DNA of 64,000 nt, taken from the NCBI GenBank assembly GCA_028291645.1, contig JAQGNU010000089.1:1-64000 (forward strand), written 5' to 3'. The first letter of the stretch is position 1. The number at the start of each line of letters is the position of its first letter. A model generated the notes under the pieces. It was not told where the DNA came from. It made no database searches and was given only the letters and a program-made list of their open reading frames with translations. Shown in pieces: positions 20,005-30,071 of this stretch. Source of the DNA: Nevskia sp. GTDB lineage: Bacteria; Pseudomonadota; Gammaproteobacteria; Nevskiales; Nevskiaceae. The translations under genes were made by a program, and so were the position numbers.

Positions 20005-22656
20005 CTAAGGCGAATCCTGCACGCCGGTCAGTTCGATCACGCTTTCCTTCGCGGCAGCGATTTCGCTGTCGTGGAACGGGAAGCGGTACCACTGCTTCTG
20101 CGAATACGCCTGGGTGAAATCCTTGTAGTGCGGATTGGCCGGATCGGTCGATTGCGAATAGGTCAGGAAGCCTTCCGCGTGCACGCCGCCGTCATCCCAG
20201 GTCACCGTCTGGATATAGCTGTTGCCGTAGTTGACGCCGTAGCCGGCGTTGGTGAGCCCGTCGGTGTCGGCCACCGTGAACGCGCCGATCGCACCTTCGG
20301 CACCGAAGATCGGAATGCTGGCGTCGTTGACGCCGGAATGCTGCACCTCGCCGTAGGTCGCATTGAACTCGATGCCGTTCGCCTGTATTTTGCTCTGTGC
20401 ATCGTGCAGCGCCTTGCGCACCGCGGACGAGCCGGTATCGAGATCGCGCGGCGTATCGACCGGATCGTTGATATCGAACGGCGTCTTCCAGTAGTTGCCG
20501 GAAATCGCGTTGATGTTGGTCCAGAACTCCTGCCATTCCGGCATGCCGATCGAGGTCAGGCTGGCGGTCTTGTCCCACTGGCCGATCGAAGCGCAAATCT
20601 GCGCGACGTTGTAGACGCCGGCTTTCGGGCAGAGGTTTTCCAGCACCGCTTGCTGCGCCAATACGCCGCTGTAGACCTGCGCAGATAGCACGATCTGCTG
20701 CAGGTTTTGCAGGTTGAACAGTTTGCCGGGCAGGCCATCGTCGCCGGCCAGGCGGTGCTGGATCTGCAGCAGGCCTTGGCGCGTGCGCAAGGAGCGCGGC
20801 GTGCCTTCGTCGCCGATGATGCGTGCAAAGTCGGTGACCGGCTGAAGCGGATTGGTCAGCCAGTAGCTATCGTTCATGTTGGCGACGAAATCCGGTCGCT
20901 CCAGTGTCGGCAGATGCGAAGGTCCGAAGATGCCGGGTGCCGGCGCATCCGCATCGGTGTCCCACTGGCAGTCGGTGCGGCCGCCTTGCAGGATCGGCAG
21001 ACCCGGCATCAGCGAGTTCACCAGCACGCCGTTGATCGGCGGCTTGCACGCGGCGGCTTTCGCGTCCGATACGTTCGGCACCACGGTGATGTCGCCGTAG
21101 TACGCATCGCCGCCGGGACCGGAGGCCACCGTGTTGACCCACGGTGTGCCGAGCACGCTCTTATGCAGCGCCTTGAACTCGTCGAAGCTCTGCGCCAGAT
21201 TCCAGCGGAAATACTGGTTGATCAGGCGGCTGTTCTCGAGGTTGGCATCGCGCAACGTGAAGCCGACCAGGTTGTTCCAGCCCAGCACCGGCACGCCGCC
21301 GAGCTTGATCTCCAGCATCGGACCGTACTGCGTCTTGTACAGCGTGCGCGTCTGCGTCGTCACCGTCTTGCCGTCATCGCTGAGCACGTCGACCGACAGC
21401 GGTATCGCCGTCATGTCGGTGCTCTTGCCGTCGTACAGATACTGCGTCGGTTTCAGCGGATTCAGCGCGAGTTGATACAGCGAGAAGCGATACGCGGTCG
21501 AAACCGTGTGGCTCCAGGCCAGATGATCGTTGAAGCCGATCAGGATCAGCGGCACGCCGTACAGCGAGACGCCCTCGATATCCATCTTGCCGGGAATCGT
21601 CAGGTGCGCCAGGTACAGACGCTCGGTGCCGGTCCACGGAAAGTGCGGATTGCCGTAGATGATCGGCTCGCCGCCGGTGGCCTCGGTACCGAGCGCGTAC
21701 ATATTGCTGCCGAACTTCTTTGCGCGCAGACGCGCGAACGGCTGATCGGTCGGCTTGGCCTTCGCCAGCGCGGCCTGTTCGGCCGCCGGCGTATCGGCGC
21801 TGCCCTTGGCGCCGAGCAATGGCGGGGTGGCGGTGGCGATTTCAGTGGTCAGCGCAGACGAACTGGCGATCACCGCGAGACGCACATAGCGTCGATAGAC
21901 ATCGTTCTCGTCGATCTCCTGCAGCCACGGTGCGGTTGCGCATCTGGCCTGGCGACCGGGATGCTGGCCCGCCTTCAGTTCGCGGATGTAGCGGTTGAAG
22001 CCATCGCGATAGCCGAGCCCGATCAGTTTCACTTCCGGCGCCGCCGCGTTCTTGAAGTTCTGCACGGCGGCATCGTCGGCGACCAGCTTCCAGAAGAAAT
22101 CGCTGTCGACGTTGTTGGCGGTCACCGGTACTGCCGGAATCGAATAGTTGCCGCTGCCGCCGAAGTAGCGCGCGCGCTCGCCGCGGATCGCGATGTAGTC
22201 TTCCATCATCGTGCACAGATCGTCCTCGGCGAACGCATAGCCGTAGCCGTAGCCGAGGCTGCCGAAGTCGTTGGCCTTGATGTGCGGGATGCCGTAGGTG
22301 GTGCGCGTAACGGTGACGTCGTAGCTGGCGCCGCCGCTGGTCCCACCGGAAGTTCCACCCGAGGTACCGCCCGAAGTGCCGCCGCCGGAGGTTCCACCCG
22401 AGGTACCGCCGACAGTGCCGCCGCTGGTTCCGCCACTAGAACCACCGCTGCTGCCACCGGTCGAACCGCCGCTGCTTGCGCCGGTCGTAGTGCCGCCGCT
22501 GGTGCCGCCCCCTGTGCTGCCGCCGCTGGAACTGCCGGAAGTGCCGCCGCCGGTTCCGCCGCTGCTACCGTCGTCGGACGACGAGCCGCCGCCGCAAGCC
22601 GCCAGGGTCAGCGCCAGCAATACCGGCGCGACCCGGCCAAGATGCCGAATGTTCAT
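20005..22656 (-). CDS. Penicillin/AHL acylase-family Ntn hydrolase, predicted lipoprotein
   Basis: Lipobox LTLAACGGGSS; TTYGIPHIKANDFGSLGYGYGYAFAEDDLCTMMEDY; putative autocleavage FGSNMYALGTEATGGEPIIYGNPHFPW. Confidence 0.88.
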   Translation of the reverse strand: MNIRHLGRVAPVLLALTLAACGGGSSSDDGSSGGTGGGTSGSSSGGSTGGGTSGGTTTGASSGGSTGGSSGGSSGGTSGGTVGGTSGGTSGGGTSGGTSGGTSGGTSGGASYDVTVTRTTYGIPHIKANDFGSLGYGYGYAFAEDDLCTMMEDYIAIRGERARYFGGSGNYSIPAVPVTANNVDSDFFWKLVADDAAVQNFKNAAAPEVKLIGLGYRDGFNRYIRELKAGQHPGRQARCATAPWLQEIDENDVYRRYVRLAVIASSSALTTEIATATPPLLGAKGSADTPAAEQAALAKAKPTDQPFARLRAKKFGSNMYALGTEATGGEPIIYGNPHFPWTGTERLYLAHLTIPGKMDIEGVSLYGVPLILIGFNDHLAWSHTVSTAYRFSLYQLALNPLKPTQYLYDGKSTDMTAIPLSVDVLSDDGKTVTTQTRTLYKTQYGPMLEIKLGGVPVLGWNNLVGFTLRDANLENSRLINQYFRWNLAQSFDEFKALHKSVLGTPWVNTVASGPGGDAYYGDITVVPNVSDAKAAACKPPINGVLVNSLMPGLPILQGGRTDCQWDTDADAPAPGIFGPSHLPTLERPDFVANMNDSYWLTNPLQPVTDFARIIGDEGTPRSLRTRQGLLQIQHRLAGDDGLPGKLFNLQNLQQIVLSAQVYSGVLAQQAVLENLCPKAGVYNVAQICASIGQWDKTASLTSIGMPEWQEFWTNINAISGNYWKTPFDINDPVDTPRDLDTGSSAVRKALHDAQSKIQANGIEFNATYGEVQHSGVNDASIPIFGAEGAIGAFTVADTDGLTNAGYGVNYGNSYIQTVTWDDGGVHAEGFLTYSQSTDPANPHYKDFTQAYSQKQWYRFPFHDSEIAAAKESVIELTGVQDSP
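22325..22605 (-). repeat. Gly/Ser/Thr tandem repeat region within the acylase CDS
   Basis: Encodes repeated GGTSGG/GGSSGG units right after the lipobox. Confidence 0.85.
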
Positions 22657-22761
22657 CACTCCTCCTGAGTCAAGATGCGGTCTATCGCCGCTTCCAGTCC
22701 CCAGCATACGACGGCGCGGTAAGCTTTAACAAAAGCGCCTTCGCTCCTGATCCAACACCTT

Positions 22762-24861
22762 ATGAAATTCGCTCTCATGCTCGTGCTTGCCAGTCTTACC
22801 GCCGTGCCCGCGTTGGCGCAGGATGCCGACGATCCTTACCTGTGGCTGGAAGATGTCGGCGGCGACAAGCCGCTCGAATGGGTCAAGGCGCAGAACGCCG
22901 TCAGCAGTAAGGAACTCGAAGCATCAAAGGACTTCGCGCCGATCCACGATCGCCTGCTGGCGATGCTCGATTCCGACGCGCGCATTCCTTACGTCAGCAA
23001 ACAGGGCCAGTGGTTCTACAACTTCTGGCGCGATGCGCAGCATGTGCGCGGCCTCTGGCGCCGCACCTCGTTGGCCGAATACCGCAAGCCGGAGCCGCAG
23101 TGGGAAACGGTACTCGATCTCGATGCGCTGTCGACCGCCGAGAACGAGAACTGGGTCTGGCACGGCGCGTCCTGTCTGTATCCGCAACGCGCGCGCTGCC
23201 TGCTGAACCTGTCGCGCGGCGGTGGCGATGCGGTCGTCGTGCGCGAGTTCGATGTCGTCAGCAAAAGCTTCGTCAAGGGCGGCTTCGAACTGGCCGAAGC
23301 GAAGAGCGATGTCAGCTGGCGCGATCGCGACAGCGTTTACGTCGGCACCGATTTCGGCAAGGACACCAAGGGCGGTGCGCTAACCACCTCGGGCTACCCG
23401 CGCATCGTCAAGCTGTGGCATCGCGGCACGCCGCTGACCGCGGCCGAAACGGTGTTCGAAGGGCAGAGCAGCGATGTGGCGGTGCAGGCGATGGTCGACA
23501 ACGAGCCCGGCGGCTTCCATCGAGAATTCATCGTGCGCGCGATGACGTTCTACACCAACGAAACCTATCTGCGCGAAGCCGGCAAGCTGATCAAGCTCGA
23601 CGCGCCCGACGATGCCGAGCCCGGCACCTGGCGCGAGCAGATCACCGTGAAGCTGCGTACTGACTGGACCACCGGCGGCAAGACTTATCCGGCCGGTGCC
23701 TTGCTGGCGATGGACCTGCAGCGCTTCTTGAAGGGCGAGCGTGCATTCCAGTTCCTGTTCACGCCGGGTCCGCGCACTTCGCTGGACAGCATCACCAGCA
23801 CGCGGCATCACCTGATCGTCAACGAACTCGACAACGTCCGCAGCAAGCTTTACGTGCTGACGTTCAGCAAGGGCAAGTGGTCGCGCAAGCCGCTGCCGGC
23901 GCCCGAGTTCGGCAGCATCGGTGCGACCGCCGTCGACGAGGATCACAGCGACGACTACTTTCTCACCGTCACCGATTTCCTGACGCCGACCAGTCTTTAT
24001 CTCGCCAGTCTCGACGGCAAGGACCAGAGCAAGCGCGAATTGCTGAAGCAGTTGCCGGCGTTCTTCAATGCCGACGGTCTGGAAATCTCGCAGCACGCGG
24101 CGACGTCGAAAGACGGCACCCAGGTGCCGTACTTCCAGGTCGCAAGGAAAGGCGTCGTGCTCGATGGCAGCAATCCGACGCTGCTGTACGGCTACGGCGG
24201 TTTCGAAGTGTCGATGACGCCGAGCTACAGCGGCGGCATCGGCAGCGCCTGGCTCGAGAAGGGCGGGGTTTACGTGCTCGCGAATATCCGCGGCGGCGGC
24301 GAGTTCGGGCCGAACTGGCACGAGTCGGCGATCAAGCAGAATCGTCAGCGCGCCTACGACGATTTCATTTCGATTGCCGAAGATCTGATCGCGCGCAAGC
24401 TGACCACGCCGAAACATCTCGGCATCCAGGGCGGCAGCAACGGCGGCCTGCTGATGGGCGTGATGCTGACCGAACGTCCCGAGCTGTTCGGCGCAGTCGT
24501 CTGCCAGGTGCCGCTGCTCGACATGCGCCGCTATAACAAGTTGCTCGCCGGTGCCTCATGGATGGGCGAATACGGCGATCCCGACAAACCCGAGGAATGG
24601 GCCTGGATCAGCCAGTATTCGCCGTACCAGAACGTGGTCAAGGACAAGATCTACCCGCGCGTGCTGTTCCTGACCTCGACGCGCGACGACCGCGTGCATC
24701 CGGGTCACGCACGCAAGATGGCGGCGAAGATGGCAGCGCAGGGTCACGACCTGCTGTATTACGAAAATATCGAGGGCGGCCACGGCGGTGCGGCCAATAA
24801 CAAGCAGCAGGCTTACATGAGCGCGCTGGCCTTCACGTTCTTGTGGAAACAGTTGCGCTAA
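22762..24861 (+). CDS. Prolyl oligopeptidase family serine peptidase (S9)
   Basis: Nucleophile motif LGIQGGSNGGLLMG; DPYLWLEDVGGDKPLEWVKAQN N-terminus; IEGGHGGA. Confidence 0.95.
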   Translation: MKFALMLVLASLTAVPALAQDADDPYLWLEDVGGDKPLEWVKAQNAVSSKELEASKDFAPIHDRLLAMLDSDARIPYVSKQGQWFYNFWRDAQHVRGLWRRTSLAEYRKPEPQWETVLDLDALSTAENENWVWHGASCLYPQRARCLLNLSRGGGDAVVVREFDVVSKSFVKGGFELAEAKSDVSWRDRDSVYVGTDFGKDTKGGALTTSGYPRIVKLWHRGTPLTAAETVFEGQSSDVAVQAMVDNEPGGFHREFIVRAMTFYTNETYLREAGKLIKLDAPDDAEPGTWREQITVKLRTDWTTGGKTYPAGALLAMDLQRFLKGERAFQFLFTPGPRTSLDSITSTRHHLIVNELDNVRSKLYVLTFSKGKWSRKPLPAPEFGSIGATAVDEDHSDDYFLTVTDFLTPTSLYLASLDGKDQSKRELLKQLPAFFNADGLEISQHAATSKDGTQVPYFQVARKGVVLDGSNPTLLYGYGGFEVSMTPSYSGGIGSAWLEKGGVYVLANIRGGGEFGPNWHESAIKQNRQRAYDDFISIAEDLIARKLTTPKHLGIQGGSNGGLLMGVMLTERPELFGAVVCQVPLLDMRRYNKLLAGASWMGEYGDPDKPEEWAWISQYSPYQNVVKDKIYPRVLFLTSTRDDRVHPGHARKMAAKMAAQGHDLLYYENIEGGHGGAANNKQQAYMSALAFTFLWKQLR

Positions 24862-24996
24862 GCCTTCCCAAGAGGGTGCTTACCGCATCGGAACAGGCGC
24901 AGGTTGCAAACAGCAGGGCACCGTCGAAGTTCGCTCTATACTCTCCCACGCAGCTTCATAAAAAAGTCATAGAAGCACAGTGCGAGGAGAGGGACG

Positions 24997-26961
24997 ATGC
25001 GAGGACTACGTACCGGCGCGGCCGGAATGTTGGCGCTGTTGCTGGTGGCCTGCGGCAGTTCCTCATCGGCGGATGGAAACGTCTTCGATAAACCGACCGG
25101 CGTCTGCGCCAGCCCGACGCCGGCTGGCGCGGTCGATCAGACCATCACCGAAAACATTCCTTCGGATTTCGATCCGACGGCGAATCCGGCGCCGACCACG
25201 ACGATCGCGTTCAGCGTGCTGCTGCCCAAGCGCTGCCCCGGCGATGTGTTCCCGCTGGTGCTGCAAAGCCATGGCTACGGCGGCAATCGGCTGAAGACCT
25301 TGGCGCCGGACGGCACGCTGCATCCGCAAGATCCGCATTTCGATTCGATCGACGAACTGGTGCAGGCGCTGCCGTATCACGGCTATGTCGTCATCAGCTA
25401 CGACGAGCGCGGTCATGGCGATTCGACCAATGCCAATGCGCGCATCATCGATCCGCGGGCCGAGGTGCAGGATGCGATCCACATTCTCGACTGGGCGTAC
25501 GACAACGCGGCGACTTACAACATCCAGACGCTGCCGCATTCAGGCATCGACAAAGACCTCGACGTCGGCACCATCGGCTACAGCTACGGCGGCGGTTTCG
25601 AGATGCCGCTGGCGGCGCTCGATGCGCGCATCAAGACGATCGTGCCGAACGGCACCTGGAACGATCTGCTGTACAGCCTGCTGCCGGGCGATGCGGTGAA
25701 GCTGTCGTTCGATGGACTGCTGTGCCTGCTGGCGACGACTGCGTCCACTTCCGCGCCGATTCCGCTCGGCGTGCACAACACGCCGCTGGTGGCGACGCTG
25801 TGCAATACCGTCGGCGTGCAGAGTCTGCTGCTCGCATCGACGATCCGCACGCGTACCGATCTGGTCAATGCCATGGCGCGGCCGACGGCGATCCCGCGCA
25901 GCGTCGCCGCAAGCGAACTCGATCCGTTCTTCTTCACGCATAGTGCGGCGTATTTCGAGCAGCAGGAAAAAGCCGGACAGCCCTGGGGTTTCGGCGAGTC
26001 GGCAGCCAAGCTGCGCAAAGTGCCGGCGCTGTTCCTGCAGGGCAATCGCGACACGCTGTTCAATCTCAACGACGCCTACTTCAACTACAGCTATTTCAGC
26101 GGCACCGGTGCGGACGTGCGCATGCTGACTACCGAAGGCGGCCATATGAATCCGCTCGCCGCGCAGTTGCAGGGGCCGGCCAATTGCGGTTCGGTGCAGG
26201 GCGTCAGCGCGATCCTCGCGTGGTTCGACGACAAGCTCAAAAGCAAAGGCTCGTCGATCGTCGATGCGATTCCGAAAGTCTGCATCTCGGTGGCGGATAC
26301 GCCGGCGGTGTCGATCGTCTCGACCACCTACACCGGCACCGATGTCGGCGTTGCGCTGAACGACTATCCGATCGGTTCGCTCAGCGGCAGCGGCGCGGTG
26401 CCGACGTCGATGCCGACGCTCAGCGCCAATGTGCCGCTCGGTACGATCAACCCGGTGTTCGTGCCGGTGACGACGATTGCCGGCGACAATGAAGTGATTG
26501 CCGGTTCGCCGCGCATCAGCAAGCTCACGGTGACGCAGGGCCAGCCTGCGATCCAGACCGCGGTGGCTTACGTCGGCGTCGGCATCCAGCGCGGCAACTC
26601 GACCTTTCTGGTCGACGACGAAGTCACCGGCTTCGTCGCCGGCGATCACAGCAACAATCGCAGCACCAACGACACGGCAGTGCTGCTGCCGGGTATCGGC
26701 GAGCAATTGCAGAAAGGCGATGTCGTCGGCCTGCTGTTCTATCCGCAGCACGTGCAGTACGCGGCGATCGTCAGCGCCAACCTGGTGCCGGGTGCGATCA
26801 GCGTGATCGACTACGCGCTCGGCGTCAGCATTCCGCCGATCACCTCCGCGTTGAATCTTTCGGCACTGGCGCTGCCGAATCCGTACTCGGTGACGATCAC
26901 CGATCTGCAACTGCCGATTTTCGTGCCGGGGCAATATGCAGGCAGTCGCTTGCTGAAGTGA
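24997..26961 (+). CDS. Predicted lipoprotein with alpha/beta-hydrolase (X-Pro dipeptidyl-peptidase/S15-like) domain
   Basis: LLLVACGSSS lipobox; GTIGYSYGGGFEMPLAALD nucleophile elbow. Confidence 0.82.
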   Translation: MRGLRTGAAGMLALLLVACGSSSSADGNVFDKPTGVCASPTPAGAVDQTITENIPSDFDPTANPAPTTTIAFSVLLPKRCPGDVFPLVLQSHGYGGNRLKTLAPDGTLHPQDPHFDSIDELVQALPYHGYVVISYDERGHGDSTNANARIIDPRAEVQDAIHILDWAYDNAATYNIQTLPHSGIDKDLDVGTIGYSYGGGFEMPLAALDARIKTIVPNGTWNDLLYSLLPGDAVKLSFDGLLCLLATTASTSAPIPLGVHNTPLVATLCNTVGVQSLLLASTIRTRTDLVNAMARPTAIPRSVAASELDPFFFTHSAAYFEQQEKAGQPWGFGESAAKLRKVPALFLQGNRDTLFNLNDAYFNYSYFSGTGADVRMLTTEGGHMNPLAAQLQGPANCGSVQGVSAILAWFDDKLKSKGSSIVDAIPKVCISVADTPAVSIVSTTYTGTDVGVALNDYPIGSLSGSGAVPTSMPTLSANVPLGTINPVFVPVTTIAGDNEVIAGSPRISKLTVTQGQPAIQTAVAYVGVGIQRGNSTFLVDDEVTGFVAGDHSNNRSTNDTAVLLPGIGEQLQKGDVVGLLFYPQHVQYAAIVSANLVPGAISVIDYALGVSIPPITSALNLSALALPNPYSVTITDLQLPIFVPGQYAGSRLLK

Positions 26962-27011
26962 GCTTGGCCGGATTGTCGCGGCGCGAATGCCTTGCGGATG
27001 ATCCGTTTGCA

Positions 27012-27042
27012 GACCACGGCGCGTGCAATGCGCGCCGTGGTC
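27012..27042 (+). terminator. Strong hairpin downstream of the hydrolase gene
   Basis: GACCACGGCGCG-tgcaatg-CGCGCCGTGGTC, perfect 12-bp stem; no long U tract. Confidence 0.6.
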
Positions 27043-27333
27043 TTCGGCACATCTGCAGACCCTGCTGCAGCGCGTAAAGAAGCGTAAAAGCGCTGCGATT
27101 CCGCGGCACTAGCGGCTTCATTCAGGTGTCATTCATCTGCCTGGATCGAAGCTCACGTCAGCGGTGTGATGCGGTGACTGCAATGGAGCGGCGTCGATGA
27201 AGCGCGCGGACTTTCTGAACACGAGCTTACCAACGGGCCTTGCCGATGTCGGTACGCTGCGGCTGGCTCGTCTTCAGATCAATCCGCCGCTGCGTTGCGG
27301 CATTGCGAATCTTTCCAGCGTGAGCAGGCAGCC

Positions 27334-28056
27334 ATGAAACATCTCTCGATCATTCCAGCGGCCGGTGTGTTGATCGGCGCGCTGATGTTGCTGGCGCCGC
27401 TCGCGGCCGCGGCGCATACGCGGGTGGGTGTTGGCATCGGCATCGGCGTACCGGGGCCTTACTACGGATCGCCCGGTTATTACTATCCGCCGCCGGCGTA
27501 TTACTACGGTCCGAGCTACTACTACCCGCCGCCGGAAGTGAGGTATGAAGCGCCGCCGGTCATCGTGCAGCAGGCGCCCGCCGCATTCTGGTACTACTGC
27601 CCGCCGGCGCGCGCTTACTTTCCGTACGTGAAGGAATGCCCGAGCGGCTGGCAGGCGGTGGCGGCGCAGCAGCAGCCGGCGTCGACCCATCTGCAAGCGG
27701 CGCCGGCACCGGCGGGCCGCGTGACCTACCGCCTCGGCGACGTGCTGTTCGCGACCGGCCAGTCCGAACTGCAGGCCGGCGCGATGGGCACGCTCGATTC
27801 GCTGCTGGCATCGATCAACAAAGAGCCGAATCGCCGCATCGTCATTGAAGGGCACACCGACGCCACTGGCCGCGGTGCCGATAACCTCGGCCTGTCGCAA
27901 CGCCGTGCCGATGCGGTGAAGCAGTACCTGGTCGCGCATGGCGTGCCGCCGAACCGCATCACCGCGGTCGGCAGAGGCGAGGCCGGTCCGATCGCCAGCA
28001 ATGCGACGGTCGACGGGCGGCAGCAGAATCGCCGCGTCGACATCATCGTCAGTTAA
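27334..28056 (+). CDS. OmpA-family protein with N-terminal Tyr/Pro-rich region
   Basis: C-terminal OmpA motif IVIEGHTDATGRGADNLGLSQRRADAVKQYLVAHGV...RVDIIVS; signal peptide. Confidence 0.85.
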   Translation: MKHLSIIPAAGVLIGALMLLAPLAAAAHTRVGVGIGIGVPGPYYGSPGYYYPPPAYYYGPSYYYPPPEVRYEAPPVIVQQAPAAFWYYCPPARAYFPYVKECPSGWQAVAAQQQPASTHLQAAPAPAGRVTYRLGDVLFATGQSELQAGAMGTLDSLLASINKEPNRRIVIEGHTDATGRGADNLGLSQRRADAVKQYLVAHGVPPNRITAVGRGEAGPIASNATVDGRQQNRRVDIIVS

Positions 28057-28065
28057 CGAGGCGAC

Positions 28066-28683
28066 ATGCCCATCCATTCGCAATTCAATTTGAAGAAAGT
28101 GCTGCTCGTAGCGACTGCGGCTGCGCTGCTTGCGGTTCCGCTCAGCAGCTTTGCGCAGCGGCATGGTCCTGGTGGCGGTGGTTATCACGGCGGTGGCGGC
28201 TATCACGGCGGCGGTTACTACGGACGTCCCGGCTGGGGCGGCCACTATCCCGGTCCGGGTGGCTGGCATGGCGGCTACTGGTACCACGGCGGCTACGGTG
28301 GCTACGGCGGACGTGTCGGCTGGTGGTGGGTCGGCGGCAATAACTGGTATCTGTATCCGGCGCCGATCTACCCGTATCCCGACTATGCGCAGCCGCCGGC
28401 GACGGTGCTGCCGTCGCCCGCAGCGCCGCCGCAGGGCGCCGCGGCACCGCAATACTGGTACTGGTGCAGCGCGCCCGAGGGTTACTACCCTTACGTCAAT
28501 CAATGCAGCGTCGCCTGGCAGCCCGAAGTCGCGAGTGCGCCCGATCAGCAGGATGAAGCAGCCGATGATGCAGAGTCGGATGCAGAGTCGGATGATGCGC
28601 CGCCCGCGCCTGATCAAGCGGGCGCACCGCTACAGCCGATGCCGCCGCCGCGATCCTCCGTCCCCATCGCACCGCCACCTTGA
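28066..28683 (+). CDS. Gly/Tyr/His-rich secreted protein
   Basis: Signal peptide, GGGGYHGGGGYHGGGYYGR repeats, C-terminal YWYWCSAPEGYYPYVNQC motif. Confidence 0.7.
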   Translation: MPIHSQFNLKKVLLVATAAALLAVPLSSFAQRHGPGGGGYHGGGGYHGGGYYGRPGWGGHYPGPGGWHGGYWYHGGYGGYGGRVGWWWVGGNNWYLYPAPIYPYPDYAQPPATVLPSPAAPPQGAAAPQYWYWCSAPEGYYPYVNQCSVAWQPEVASAPDQQDEAADDAESDAESDDAPPAPDQAGAPLQPMPPPRSSVPIAPPP

Positions 28684-28715
28684 ACACGCACCTCGTCGTC
28701 TATCGGAGTTTTGAG

Positions 28716-29207
28716 ATGAATCGCCCCCTGTTGATCTGCTGCAGCCTTGCCGCTGCGGGACTGCTGTCCGCTTGTGTCGAGATGCCGTACGAGCCGACCG
28801 TTGCGGTGATGCCGGCGCCGTACAAACCGTTCGAAGTGTTCCAGGCCGAAGACCAGATGTGCCGCGGCTATGCGCAGCAGCAGATCGGCGGACAGCAGGC
28901 GGGTGCCGCCGCCAACAACGACACCGCGACCGGTGCAGTCGCCGGTGCGGCGATCGGTGCGGCGTCCGGTGCGGCGATCGGCCAGTCCGGTGCCGCGGCT
29001 GGCGTCGGCGCGGGGATCGGATTACTGGCCGGTGCCGCGGTCGGCAACGACTACGGCAATCGTTCGGCCGGCTATCTGCAGTACCGCTACAACCTGACCT
29101 ACCAGCAGTGCATGTATTCGAAAGGCAACCAGGTGCCGAACTTCGCGCCGCCAGCGTCGATGTCGCCACCGCCGCGCTATCAGCAGCAACCGCGCGCGCC
29201 GGGCTAA
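28716..29207 (+). CDS. Glycine-zipper family lipoprotein
   Basis: AAGLLSACVEM lipobox; AVAGAAIGAASGAAIGQSGAAAGVGAGIGLLAGAAVG. Confidence 0.8.
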   Translation: MNRPLLICCSLAAAGLLSACVEMPYEPTVAVMPAPYKPFEVFQAEDQMCRGYAQQQIGGQQAGAAANNDTATGAVAGAAIGAASGAAIGQSGAAAGVGAGIGLLAGAAVGNDYGNRSAGYLQYRYNLTYQQCMYSKGNQVPNFAPPASMSPPPRYQQQPRAPG

Positions 29208-29309
29208 AAAAGCATTCGTCTCTTGGTCGCGGCAGTCGGCCGAGGTAGCCCTCGGCCGAACGTGCAGGCGTTGCGGCATCGATCAGATAAAAAAACCTAG
29301 AATCGTGCA

Positions 29310-30071
29310 ATGAACCTGCAAGGCAAAGTCGTCGTCGTTACCGGTGCGGGCCAGGGCATCGGCCGCGCAATCGCCGTTTCGCTGGCCGCGTCCGGCGCGC
29401 AGCTCGCACTGATTGATCTGAACGCTGAAGCGCTCGAAACCTCATGCCGTGCTTGCATGGAACACGGCGTGCGGGCGCAGGCATATCTCGCCAACGTTGC
29501 CGATGAAGCAGCGGTGCAGCAGGCTTTCACCGACATCGAGCGCGATTTCGGCCGGCTCGATGGCCTGGTCAACAACGCTGGCATCCTGCGCGATGCACTG
29601 CTGGTGAAAGTCAAGGACGGCGCCGTCGTCGGCGCGATGAGCCTGCAGCAATGGCAGGCGGTGATCGACGTCGATCTGACCGGCGTGTTCCTGTGCGGAC
29701 GCGAAGCGGCGTCGCGCATGGTGCGGCTCGGCAATGGCGGCGTCATCGTCAACCTGTCCAGCGTGTCGCGCCACGGCAACCCCGGCCAGTCGAACTACAG
29801 CGCGGCCAAGGCCGGCGTCGCCGCGATGAGCGTGGTGTGGGCGAAAGAACTGGGACGCTACGGCATCCGCGCCGGCAGCGTCGCGCCGGGCTTCACCCGC
29901 ACCGAAATCCTGTCGGGCATGAAGCCGGACGTTCTGCAGAAAGTGCTGGCGCCGGTGCCGTTGAAGCGACTCGGCGAAGTCGAGGAAATCGCGCAGGCGG
30001 TGCACTTCATCTTCGACAACGACTTCTTCACCGGACGCTGCATCGACATCGATGGCGGCTTGAGTCTCTAA
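29310..30071 (+). CDS. SDR-family oxidoreductase (FabG-like)
   Basis: VVVTGAGQGIGRAIAVSLAASGA, NNAGIL, YSAAK catalytic motif. Confidence 0.93.
   Translation: MNLQGKVVVVTGAGQGIGRAIAVSLAASGAQLALIDLNAEALETSCRACMEHGVRAQAYLANVADEAAVQQAFTDIERDFGRLDGLVNNAGILRDALLVKVKDGAVVGAMSLQQWQAVIDVDLTGVFLCGREAASRMVRLGNGGVIVNLSSVSRHGNPGQSNYSAAKAGVAAMSVVWAKELGRYGIRAGSVAPGFTRTEILSGMKPDVLQKVLAPVPLKRLGEVEEIAQAVHFIFDNDFFTGRCIDIDGGLSL

Noticed and set aside
20707-22668. 653-aa plus-strand ORF opposite the acylase
   Set aside because: Shadow ORF; Ala/Gly/Thr repeats are the antisense of the Gly-rich tether.
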